From the NCBI GenBank assembly GCA_003864535.1, contig BHEQ01000058.1:1-9793 (forward strand): 9,793 bases of DNA, written 5' to 3'. Shown in pieces: positions 1-7,065 of the stretch. The position numbers and the translations under genes are program-made. Below the pieces are notes generated by a model. That model was not told the origin of the DNA. It did not search any database and saw nothing but the letters and a program-made list of their open reading frames with translations. The number at the start of each line of letters is the position of its first letter. The first letter of the stretch is position 1. Source of the stretch: Gammaproteobacteria bacterium (lineage in GTDB: Bacteria > Pseudomonadota > Gammaproteobacteria > Cardiobacteriales > Wohlfahrtiimonadaceae).

Positions 1-2
1 CT

Positions 3-218
3 ATAAAAGAGGATATATTTTGGGGATGTGGGAGTTGTGGCACTGTTTGGTACATAAAGAGTGAACTTTATAAGAGTATTAGAGATATATCTAAAAAATA
101 TAGCTATAGAAATGATGTTTATAGACTTAAAAATAGAGACTATATTCCAGTTAATTATGAACTTGAACCAGAAAATTATGAAGATTTGGTTGGTTTAGAA
201 TGGAGTATAAGAGAATAA
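3..218 (+). CDS. Partial hypothetical protein with CxxC motif (C-terminal end only)
   Basis: This is an open frame entering from the left edge and ending at TAA 216-218, so only the last 71 residues are visible. The fragment begins IKEDIFWGCGSCGTVWY and ends GLEWSIRE. The CGSC motif followed by G-T-V-W-Y looks like half of a zinc ribbon or a redox/structural Cys pair. The rest is rich in Tyr, Lys, Glu and Asn, with a probable helix (SELYKSIRDISKKY). I do not recognise the family. Small acidic and aromatic proteins of this general look occur among toxin-immunity proteins, but that is only a guess. No start, partner gene or upstream context is visible. That it is coding is supported by an uninterrupted frame and natural-looking composition. 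Confidence 0.55.
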   Translation: MKEDIFWGCGSCGTVWYIKSELYKSIRDISKKYSYRNDVYRLKNRDYIPVNYELEPENYEDLVGLEWSIRE

Positions 219-369
219 CTTGAGTGTCTTGCCAGAATGCTAGAATTAGCTAAGGGGCTTCTATTAATTAGATTTTTCAAGGCTTGCAATATTATTAAAA
301 GCACAGTTTACTGAGGTAAATGAGCATTTTTATATTTTCTAAATTCTATATTTTCTAAAAAGTATACAA

Positions 370-399
370 TTGAGAAGATGCTTAACTTTTTATGATAAT
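370..399 (+). promoter_or_regulatory. Possible promoter for the SNF2 helicase gene
   Basis: A TTGAGA box (370-375, 5 of 6 to the -35 consensus) is followed 18 bp later by GATAAT (394-399, 5 of 6 to the -10 consensus); TATGAT at 391-396 is an alternative -10. Transcription would start near 405, giving a leader of about 65 nt. The leader contains two copies of ATGCACAT (414-421 and 423-430). This was judged by eye in AT-rich DNA, so chance matches are possible. Confidence 0.35.
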
Positions 400-471
400 A
401 TTGTAAGCTTTTGATGCACATCATGCACATGGAATTAATGCTCACAATATTTACTTAAAGGTACTAGAAAT

Positions 472-3400
472 ATGCACAGCCAGTTACTCTTAGCTTATGT
501 TAAAAATACAAGCTTATCAATATCAGTTAAAAGGGCTGACTCTATTAAGCCTAGGTTAACGCTATATCTTTTAAATGATCGTGCAGAATTCATGTACCGG
601 AGCACGAGCAAAGTGCAATACAATATGACTATTTATCAAAATAACAGCATAATCTCGTCTAGATGCACTTGTGGATACCCTGTTGGAGGAATATGTGAGC
701 ATGTTATTGCATGCATTAATATGTTGATAATAAAAAATGAATATAACGATAAAAATAAAGGAAATATACTCAAAGTACCTATTATTAAAAAAGCAGGCAT
801 TGCGGATAAATTAAAAAAAGATCAATTAATACTTGAAGAAACAAATCCTAAAACAACAAAGCTTAAAAAAGGCTCAGTTTATTTACCAGACCATCTAATC
901 ACCAAAAATATTTTAAGTATTTATAAAGAAAAATCGCGTGTACGATACTATGATTCACCAGAAATTGAATCTGTCACCACAACAAGAATAGCTTTTAGCT
1001 ATAATAAACAAGGCTATAGTGCATCACTCTCTCTCGTGTTTGACTATAAACCTGCTGAGCAATACTTACACATAGAATGTAGCTGCAGTGATAAAAGTGG
1101 AATATGTGAGCATATGTATACTTGTCTTGAGGAGGTTGTTAAAGTTCTAGGGTATGATTTCTTTGAACCTAGTTATATGGATAATAAAATAGATGAGCAT
1201 TTATTATCTCAGGGAATGACGCGTGCGGATGACTATGAAGCGTTCTTCTTTTATCATTTAAACACTAATGGTTTTATCGCTAAGTCTAAATATAAAAATA
1301 TTGTTGATAAAGTTAAGCCTCTGCTACCAATGTTTGAAAATGAAGTAGACAGCATAACAATGGCATTACCCTATCAAGAAAAAGCAGTAGTAACAGAAAT
1401 AGGCTTAGGATTTTGCTTCACGTTTAGCTCTTATTCCAGACATTCCTCAGATGAGGCAATTCTTATGCCCGTGCTTGCAAAATATAATAAGTCTAAAGCT
1501 GATTTTGCATCAGGATTTAAGAAAATTGATTTTTATACCCTACATTCCGCCTTGTTTTCTATTCAAAAGCAAGATGAACAATTACTTATTACCAAAGTAT
1601 TACAGATAAATGGATTGATTTTAAACTATGTGGAAACAGAAAATATTTCATCACTAAAACGAGGGCTTGCTTACTTTAATGAGATATTTCCTGCTCTAAA
1701 GTCATTTTTAACCTATCATTATAATGATTACAATAACTTAATTAGAAAGAATCTTACCCCAATCACATTATCGGATCTTTCTGTTGAGCTATCATTTGCT
1801 CTAACTGATGATCCACATTTTTATAATTTTAAAGCACAGATTTTAATAGGTGATGATATTTGTGATATAGGAAGGGATAATATGCTGATAACACCTTTAT
1901 TTATCTATATGAATCATACTATTTACCCTATTAAAACGGCTGAGCTTTCTTTATATTTGAAACATTTTAATAAACAGCCCGAAGCTAATTATCATAAAAA
2001 AGATTTTAATGAGGTATATCAACGCGTATTATTACCACTTTCTAAAAAATTCAAAGTAAGCTCACCTCTTTTCAAACTAGACAGCGGTCTCGATAATAAT
2101 CAAGATAATGATAATCTAAGTGCTGAAAAGGTTCTCAAAAAAGCCAAACGTACAATTAAAAAAATAGAAATATCGATTAAGCATGAGTTAGAAAAACATG
2201 TTTATATGGCAGATGCTGATGAGATGATAACGTTTAAATTAGCAACTCAATATCAATCTCAATTGATTGAAATAGGATCTAATGAGATGTTATTAGCGCA
2301 TATAATCAATAATGAGATAGTTTATATGCCGCGTGATAAAGAATTTGAAGATGGATTTTTAGAGGAATTTAAGGCCTTGCATCCAGATTTTGAATCCCAG
2401 CAAGGCATTTATTTTTTACACCCAGAACAATTGATGGAAAAAAGTTGGATTTTGCATTCAGCCGATAAAATGAAAGATTTAGGGATTAAAGTCTTTGGGG
2501 CAAATACACTTAAGTCATTTAAATTCAATCTCAATAAAGCCAGTATTCATGTTGATGTTAAATCAGATATTGATTGGTTTGATGTTGAGATTAAAGTGAG
2601 TTTTGGTAACGAAAAAGTTGGCTTAAGAGCTATCCAACAGGCATTTTTAAAGAAAACAAATTATATTGAATTAGGTGACGGAACTTTGGGGATTTTACCT
2701 GAAGAATGGATGCGCAAATTTGAGCATTATTTTAAGGCAGGATCAGTTAAGAAAGATAGCATTCAATTATCTAATTATCAATTTGGAATTATTGATGAAT
2801 TATTTGATGAAATGGAGACAAAACCACCTTTTATTCTTGAGCTTTTAGAGAAAAAAAGGCGCTTGCAAAATATTACCCATATTGATCCTGTTGCAATCCC
2901 TAAAGGTATTAAGGCAAAATTACGTGATTATCAACATCACGGTTTAAACTGGTTAAATTTTTTAGATAAAAATCAGTTAGGCGGTTGCTTAGCAGATGAT
3001 ATGGGGCTTGGAAAAACCATCCAAACTATCGCATTTTTACAACATTTAAAGCTTACAAAATCATATTCATTGATTGATAAAACATCTAAATCTGCGCCTC
3101 CATCTTTGATTATCGCACCAACATCATTGATTTTTAACTGGAAAAATGAAATAGATCAGTTCTGCCCAAGCTTAAAAATGTTGATTTTTGTCGGTAGTAA
3201 TCGCTTAGAGCACAAGGATGATTTTTCAAAATATGATGTTATTATATCAACTTATGGATCTCTCCTAAATGATATAGAATTTATGAAAGACATAAGGTTT
3301 CATTATGTTATTTTAGATGAAAGCCAAGCGATTAAAAACCCTAATTCACAGCGATACAAATCTGTTAAACTCCTTAATTCTTATAATAGATTGGTATTAA

Positions 3401-4329
3401 CAGGGACACCTATTCAAAATAATACCTTTGATTTATATGCACAAATGAACTTTGTAAACCCAGGTCTTTTAGGAAATATGAATCATTTTAGGAAGCAGTT
3501 TTCTGATTTGATTGATAAGGAAAAAGATTATGATACCTCTATATTACTCGGTAAAATGATCGCACCTTTTATATTAAGGCGTACCAAGGAGCAGGTTGCC
3601 AAAGAATTACCTGAAAAAATAGAAAATATTATTTTTTGTGAGATGGGAGTAGAGCAGCGTCGCGTGTATGACTCATTCAAAGATAAATATCGTGATTATT
3701 TAATCAATCAAATCAATGAAAATGGTGCGGAAAAATCACAGATGTATATTTTGGAAGGTTTAACCAAGCTGCGTCAGATTTGTAATTCAAGCGCCTTAAT
3801 TTCTGATGATGCAGATTATGGGAATTATTCGATTAAACTTGACGTATTGATGGAAACCATTCAAGAAAAAACGAGTGATCATAAAATTTTAGTTTTCTCA
3901 CAATTTGTTAAAATGTTGCATCTTGTTAGAAATCGCTTAGATGATGCGCATATTCAATATGAATACTTAGATGGACAAACGAGAAACCGCGAAGAGTGCG
4001 TGAATAATTTCCAAACAAATAAAGGCGTAAGAGTCTTTCTGATTAGCTTAAAAGCTGGTGGTGTCGGCTTAAATCTTACAGAGGCGGATTATGTCTTTTT
4101 GATTGATCCATGGTGGAATCCTGCCGTTGAAAGCCAGGCGATTGATCGATGTTATCGAATCGGACAAAAAAAGGCTGTCATGGCATATCGAATGATATGT
4201 AAAGATACTATTGAAGAGAAAATTGTTTTACTCCAAGGCAATAAAAAACGTGTCGCCTCAAGTATTATTCAAATTGATGAAGATAAAAAAACCTTTGACC
4301 TAGACGTGGTGAAAGATTTCTTTAGTTAA
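472..4329 (+). CDS. SNF2-family DNA helicase/ATPase with two N-terminal SWIM zinc fingers
   Basis: A 1285-residue Swi2/Snf2 ATPase (RapA-like superfamily 2), presumably a cytoplasmic ATP-driven DNA translocase that remodels protein-DNA complexes; its cellular target is unknown. Two SWIM-type CxCxnCxH motifs stand near the N-terminus: C65-x-C67-x7-C75-x-H77 and C203-x-C205-x6-C212-x-H214. Residues about 220-810 are the poorly conserved region that usually precedes the motor in bacterial SNF2 proteins, with a Lys/Glu-rich helical stretch near 555-590. The motor is complete: LRDYQ (817-821), Walker A DDMGLGKT (842-849), DESQ Walker B (949-952), LTGTPIQN (976-983), DPWWNP (1212-1217), AGGVGLNL (1195-1202) and DRCYRIGQ (1225-1232). 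The start at 472 has AAAGG at 457-461, 10 nt upstream. A hairpin terminator follows, and the next gene is on the opposite strand, so it is probably transcribed alone. The family call is firm; the biological role is open. Confidence 0.95.
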   Translation: MHSQLLLAYVKNTSLSISVKRADSIKPRLTLYLLNDRAEFMYRSTSKVQYNMTIYQNNSIISSRCTCGYPVGGICEHVIACINMLIIKNEYNDKNKGNILKVPIIKKAGIADKLKKDQLILEETNPKTTKLKKGSVYLPDHLITKNILSIYKEKSRVRYYDSPEIESVTTTRIAFSYNKQGYSASLSLVFDYKPAEQYLHIECSCSDKSGICEHMYTCLEEVVKVLGYDFFEPSYMDNKIDEHLLSQGMTRADDYEAFFFYHLNTNGFIAKSKYKNIVDKVKPLLPMFENEVDSITMALPYQEKAVVTEIGLGFCFTFSSYSRHSSDEAILMPVLAKYNKSKADFASGFKKIDFYTLHSALFSIQKQDEQLLITKVLQINGLILNYVETENISSLKRGLAYFNEIFPALKSFLTYHYNDYNNLIRKNLTPITLSDLSVELSFALTDDPHFYNFKAQILIGDDICDIGRDNMLITPLFIYMNHTIYPIKTAELSLYLKHFNKQPEANYHKKDFNEVYQRVLLPLSKKFKVSSPLFKLDSGLDNNQDNDNLSAEKVLKKAKRTIKKIEISIKHELEKHVYMADADEMITFKLATQYQSQLIEIGSNEMLLAHIINNEIVYMPRDKEFEDGFLEEFKALHPDFESQQGIYFLHPEQLMEKSWILHSADKMKDLGIKVFGANTLKSFKFNLNKASIHVDVKSDIDWFDVEIKVSFGNEKVGLRAIQQAFLKKTNYIELGDGTLGILPEEWMRKFEHYFKAGSVKKDSIQLSNYQFGIIDELFDEMETKPPFILELLEKKRRLQNITHIDPVAIPKGIKAKLRDYQHHGLNWLNFLDKNQLGGCLADDMGLGKTIQTIAFLQHLKLTKSYSLIDKTSKSAPPSLIIAPTSLIFNWKNEIDQFCPSLKMLIFVGSNRLEHKDDFSKYDVIISTYGSLLNDIEFMKDIRFHYVILDESQAIKNPNSQRYKSVKLLNSYNRLVLTGTPIQNNTFDLYAQMNFVNPGLLGNMNHFRKQFSDLIDKEKDYDTSILLGKMIAPFILRRTKEQVAKELPEKIENIIFCEMGVEQRRVYDSFKDKYRDYLINQINENGAEKSQMYILEGLTKLRQICNSSALISDDADYGNYSIKLDVLMETIQEKTSDHKILVFSQFVKMLHLVRNRLDDAHIQYEYLDGQTRNREECVNNFQTNKGVRVFLISLKAGGVGLNLTEADYVFLIDPWWNPAVESQAIDRCYRIGQKKAVMAYRMICKDTIEEKIVLLQGNKKRVASSIIQIDEDKKTFDLDVVKDFFS

Positions 4330-4352
4330 GAGCACATCTATATGTGCTTTTT
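4328..4352 (+). terminator. Rho-independent terminator of the SNF2 gene
   Basis: A perfect 7-bp stem, AGCACAT (4331-4337) and ATGTGCT (4342-4348), closes a 4-base loop. It can extend to 10 bp as AAG pairs with TTT, and it ends in a T run (4348-4352). The stem overlaps the stop codon by two bases. Its position directly after the helicase gene fits intrinsic termination on the + strand. Confidence 0.7.
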
Positions 4353-4381
4353 CAGCTTCTCCCAAGCGAAGGGGGAAGCTG
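4353..4381. repeat. Second strong hairpin between convergent genes
   Basis: CAGCTTCTCCC (4353-4363) pairs with GGGGGAAGCTG (4371-4381) over 11 bp with one G-T wobble, around a 7-base loop. It lies 8 bp from the stop of the - strand phosphatase gene. Read on the - strand it is followed by A's, not T's, so it is not a classic terminator for that gene. It may block read-through from either side or protect 3' ends; its GC-rich arms resemble dispersed REP-like hairpins. Confidence 0.5.
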
Positions 4382-4389
4382 AGCCATCT

Positions 4390-5181
4390 TCAATCATTTA
4401 GCATCTTAAACGCCTGATCATACAAGAGAGGATTTGCGGCTAAAATTGAGCGAGACTCTAAGGTTAAAGGCTTGCCATCAAGTTGAGTCATTTTCCCACC
4501 AGCTTCGCAAACAATAACCGCAAGAGCGGCAACATCTAAAATACTAACATCAGACTCAAGGACAATATCAACTTTTCCTGCTGCAAGTAGATGATAATGC
4601 AAGAAATCCCCAAAGCCGCGGGTAGTGTTAATCATATTAAGGAACTTCCCATATTTTGCCCACGCAATATGATTTTGCGCTAATGATTTAATATTACCTG
4701 AGGAAAATACTGCTTGATTTAATTCACTAATAGTACTTATTTTTAAAGATTGTGCTTGAGGCGACGCGCCATTTTTAATAAAAGCTCCATGTCCTTTTAG
4801 GGCATATGCAAGCTCGCCACCATTAAATGCAGGTGCTAAAGATACACCTAAAATAAGCTCACCATTATGTTGCAAGGCGATTTGGCAAGAAAACATCGGG
4901 CGACCGCGTACAAAGGCTTTTGTGCCATCAATGGGATCAAGCAGCCAGACAAACTCAGCTTCAATATTTTGCATGCCCTCTTCTTCGCCATAAAAGCCAT
5001 GCTCAGGATATTGATTAAGTATCATGGACTTAATTGCCTTCTCAACCGCAACATCAACCTCGGTTACAGGAGTTTGATCATCTTTTATGGTAATTTGAAA
5101 TTGATTTTTATGATAAGCGCTCATGATTATTTCTCGAGCACATTCAGATGCTTGCAACGCTAAGTCAAGATATTTTTGCAT
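4390..5181 (-). CDS. Inositol monophosphatase-family phosphatase, HisN (histidinol-phosphatase)-like
   Basis: A 263-residue Mg2+-dependent, Li+-sensitive-fold phosphatase. The metal-site motifs are present: TPVTEVD (37-43), GEEEG (65-69), DPIDGTKAF (82-90) and the third aspartate in LDVAALAVIVCEAGG (215-229, D216). The family's usual WDxAA is LDVAA here, so the Trp is replaced by Leu. DPIDGTKAFVRGRP and GFGDFLHYHLLAAGKVD are closest to the HisN type of histidinol-phosphatase, which makes histidinol in histidine synthesis. SuhB/IMPase would be expected to read DPLDGTTNF, and CysQ DPLDGTKEF. No histidine gene is adjacent to support the role, so the substrate remains inferred. Length is normal for the family. 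The ATG at 5179-5181 has only a weak ribosome-binding site. It is divergent from purB and probably monocistronic. Confidence 0.85.
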   Translation of the reverse strand: MQKYLDLALQASECAREIIMSAYHKNQFQITIKDDQTPVTEVDVAVEKAIKSMILNQYPEHGFYGEEEGMQNIEAEFVWLLDPIDGTKAFVRGRPMFSCQIALQHNGELILGVSLAPAFNGGELAYALKGHGAFIKNGASPQAQSLKISTISELNQAVFSSGNIKSLAQNHIAWAKYGKFLNMINTTRGFGDFLHYHLLAAGKVDIVLESDVSILDVAALAVIVCEAGGKMTQLDGKPLTLESRSILAANPLLYDQAFKMLND

Positions 5182-5197
5182 AGTTTTAAACCAGTAT

Positions 5198-5226
5198 TGT
5201 TTATTAAAAGTACGCTATCGTATCAA
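5198..5226 (-). promoter_or_regulatory. Possible promoter for the HisN-like phosphatase gene
   Basis: Read on the - strand, TTGATA (5226-5221, 5 of 6 to the -35 consensus) is followed after 17 bp by TAAACA (5203-5198, a weak -10). The predicted leader would be only about 10 nt, which is short. Low confidence. Confidence 0.25.
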
Positions 5227-5227
5227 T

Positions 5228-5324
5228 ATTTATACAAGAAGGCGAATAATCATAATGATAGGTGTTGATAAAAATTAAACCTAAAAAATAGACTCAGCAG
5301 CCTTTTAAGTCGTCTTGTATAAAT
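5228..5324. repeat. 12-bp perfect inverted repeat enclosing 73 bp
   Basis: ATTTATACAAGA (5228-5239) and its exact reverse complement TCTTGTATAAAT (5313-5324) frame a 97-bp segment with no coding frame. No clear target-site duplication flanks it. It could be a small MITE-like insertion or paired operator half-sites between divergent genes. Confidence 0.5.
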
Positions 5325-5402
5325 TATATTTTTCAAGATTTACATTTTTACTAAAATTTATCTAAAAACTAGCTTAAATCTTTTTAAGGATTTATTTTGA
5401 TT

Positions 5403-5458
5403 AATCTTTAAAATATGCACTTTAAAACACGCACTTTAAAACTTATACTTTAAAATAC
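5403..5458 (+). repeat. Four 14-bp imperfect tandem repeats upstream of purB
   Basis: Units start at 5403, 5417, 5431 and 5445 with a core near GCACTTTAAAAC. The second and third units are identical over 12 bp; the first (AATCTTTAAAAT) and fourth (ATACTTTAAAAT) are diverged. They lie 50-110 bp before the purB start, where regulator or RNA polymerase contacts would be expected. Confidence 0.65.
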
Positions 5459-5461
5459 ACC

Positions 5462-5487
5462 TTGAATGATCTAATTGAATGATCTAA
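5462..5487 (+). repeat. Perfect 13-bp tandem duplication upstream of purB
   Basis: TTGAATGATCTAA occurs twice head to tail (5462-5474 and 5475-5487). It ends 11 bp before the purB Shine-Dalgarno. The second copy begins with TTG, which extends the purB frame by 12 residues, but that TTG has no ribosome-binding site. Confidence 0.75.
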
Positions 5488-5498
5488 AACTTTTTAAC

Positions 5499-5502
5499 AG
5501 GA
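5499..5502 (+). promoter_or_regulatory. purB ribosome-binding site (decides the start)
   Basis: AGGA at 5499-5502 lies 8 nt before ATG 5511. This selects the ATG, giving a 459-residue protein that begins MNATLLAISPIDGRY as PurB homologues do. The in-frame TTG at 5475 is therefore disfavoured. Confidence 0.75.
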
Positions 5503-5510
5503 TTAAAACT

Positions 5511-6890
5511 ATGAATGCCACACTTCTTGCAATCTCCCCAATTGACGGGCGTTATCATGATAAAACTAAGCCTTTGGCATCTATTTTTAGTGAATATGGA
5601 CTAATTAAAGCACGAGTGCGCGTCGAAATAGAATGGTTAAAATCTCTGGCAGCGCATCCACAGATAAAAGAAGTACCTAGTTTTAATGCGCACACACTGG
5701 CGTTTTTAGACCAAATTGTGACAAATTTCTCGGTTGCAGATGGAGCGGCGGTAAAGCTTATTGAGCGCACAACTAATCATGACGTTAAAGCGATTGAGTA
5801 TTGGCTTAAAGCTACATTTAAAGCGGCGCAAGATCCTGAGATTAAACTTGAAGAGATTGCTGAGTTTGTCCATTTTGCGTGTACATCAGAGGACATTAAT
5901 AATCTTGCCTATGCTTTGATGATAAAAGAGGGGCGCGATCTAGTTCTACTCCCATCTTTATTGAAAATGATCAATAATTTACGCGCTATGGCACATAGTT
6001 ACGCCACTCAACCTATGTTATCACGCACTCACGGGCAAACCGCCACGCCAACCACATTAGGCAAAGAAATCGCCAATGTTGTGTATCGCTTAGAGCGTCA
6101 ATATAGTCAGATTGCGGCAGTGCCTTTATTTGGTAAACTAAACGGTGCTGTGGGTAATTATAATGCGCATTTAAGTGCTTATCCTGATATTAACTGGGAA
6201 GCTCATGCAAGACAAGTTATTGAAAATCAATTACATCTTGCATTTAATCCATACACGACCCAGATTGAATCGCATGATTATATAGCCGAGATTGCCGATG
6301 GTTTCGCGCGTTCTAATACAATTTTGATAGATTGGGCGCGTGATGTTTGGGCTTATATAAGCATTGGTTATTTTAAGCAAAAAACTATTGCGGGCGAGGT
6401 TGGGTCATCAACAATGCCACATAAAGTTAATCCGATTGATTTTGAAAATGCAGAAGGAAATTTAGGTTTAGCCAATGCTTTATTTAATCATTTTTCAACT
6501 AAACTACCTATCTCACGCTGGCAGCGTGATTTGACTGATTCTACTGTCTTAAGAAGCTTAGGCTCAGCCTTTGCCTATGCTTTGATTGCCTATGAGAGTT
6601 TACATAAGGGACATAGTAAATTAGAAGTAAATATAGCGGTTATAGATCAAGATCTTGTGGATAATATTGAAGTATTAGCCGAGCCTATTCAAACTATTAT
6701 GCGCCGTTATGGCATTGATGAGCCGTATGAGAAATTAAAGGAACTAACCCGTGGGCAACGCATTAGCCCTGCAACTTTAGATTCTTTCATCAATAACTTA
6801 GAGTTGCCAGATCAAGTTAAGGCTGAACTTAAAAAACTAACTCCAGCAACTTATATAGGCTTAGCAGCGCATCTTGCAAAAAATATTTAG
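5511..6890 (+). CDS. purB: Adenylosuccinate lyase
   Basis: A homotetrameric cytosolic lyase of the fumarase/aspartase superfamily. It releases fumarate from SAICAR to give AICAR in purine synthesis, and from adenylosuccinate to give AMP. The 459 residues match the Escherichia type (456). Visible landmarks are SPIDGRY (9-15) at the substrate site, CTSEDINN, SRTHGQTATP (171-180) with H174 as the catalytic-site histidine, and the superfamily signature GSSTMPHKVNP (298-308) with the catalytic-loop serine. LTDSTVLRSLG and the C-terminal helical region are intact. The start is set by AGGA 8 nt upstream of ATG 5511. It has no obvious co-transcribed partner; sspB follows after 175 bp that include a palindromic element. 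Repeats upstream may affect its transcription, but no convincing PurR operator was found. Confidence 0.97.
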   Translation: MNATLLAISPIDGRYHDKTKPLASIFSEYGLIKARVRVEIEWLKSLAAHPQIKEVPSFNAHTLAFLDQIVTNFSVADGAAVKLIERTTNHDVKAIEYWLKATFKAAQDPEIKLEEIAEFVHFACTSEDINNLAYALMIKEGRDLVLLPSLLKMINNLRAMAHSYATQPMLSRTHGQTATPTTLGKEIANVVYRLERQYSQIAAVPLFGKLNGAVGNYNAHLSAYPDINWEAHARQVIENQLHLAFNPYTTQIESHDYIAEIADGFARSNTILIDWARDVWAYISIGYFKQKTIAGEVGSSTMPHKVNPIDFENAEGNLGLANALFNHFSTKLPISRWQRDLTDSTVLRSLGSAFAYALIAYESLHKGHSKLEVNIAVIDQDLVDNIEVLAEPIQTIMRRYGIDEPYEKLKELTRGQRISPATLDSFINNLELPDQVKAELKKLTPATYIGLAAHLAKNI

Positions 6891-6963
6891 TAAAGCTAGA
6901 ACATCTCTTGCGGTAAGTGTTTAATATTGTTAGAGTTGTAACTACTTAGCAGTCTTAACATAT

Positions 6964-7027
6964 CCCCTAAATCTCCCTTTACAAGGGGACTTGCTCCTCC
7001 CTTTGTAAAGGGGAATGTTGGGAGGGG
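6964..7027. repeat. 64-bp REP/MITE-like palindromic element
   Basis: Outer arms CCCCT (6964-6968) and AGGGG (7023-7027) and perfect 10-bp inner arms CCCTTTACAA (6975-6984) and TTGTAAAGGG (7003-7012) form an imperfect palindrome. The right arm can also fold on itself (CCCTTT-GT-AAAGGG, 6999-7012). It is much more GC-rich than its surroundings. CCC-TTTACAAA-GGG palindromes of this type are common dispersed intergenic repeats in bacteria. It lies between purB and sspB and lacks a T tract, so it is not a standard terminator. Confidence 0.7.
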
Positions 7028-7057
7028 TGACTTCTTTAAGTTAATTTATTAATAAAT

Positions 7058-7062
7058 AAGGA
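7058..7062 (+). promoter_or_regulatory. sspB ribosome-binding site with unusual spacing
   Basis: AAGGA lies 3 nt before ATG 7066 and 12 nt before the second in-frame ATG 7075. Neither spacing is ideal, so the true start could be either one. The difference is three residues (MNL). Confidence 0.5.
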
Positions 7063-7065
7063 AAT

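Larger units (their letters stand above)
5182..5510. other. 329-bp divergent intergenic region, repeat-rich, no gene
   Basis: This is the spacer between the - strand phosphatase and purB. It is very AT-rich and holds no credible coding frame. It contains a possible - strand promoter (5198-5226), a 12-bp inverted repeat spaced by 73 bp (5228-5324), four 14-bp tandem units (5403-5458), a perfect 13-bp tandem duplication (5462-5487) and the purB ribosome-binding site. No clear -35/-10 pair for purB stands out; TTTACA 5339-5344 with TAAAAA 5363-5368 is a weak candidate. Confidence 0.6.

Noticed and set aside
239..250. Hairpin GCTA-GAAT-TAGC as a terminator for the left-edge gene
   Set aside because: The stem is only 4 bp and no T tract follows it.
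4867..5163. 98-residue + strand frame
   Set aside because: It lies wholly inside the HisN-like phosphatase gene on the other strand, has no recognisable motifs and no ribosome-binding site.
5417..5442. PurR operator upstream of purB
   Set aside because: ACGCACTTTAAAAC only loosely resembles the PurR consensus, lacks its central CG and dyad symmetry, and is explained by the 14-bp tandem repeats.
5555..5770. 71-residue - strand frame
   Set aside because: It is antisense to the conserved N-terminal part of purB and has no family features.
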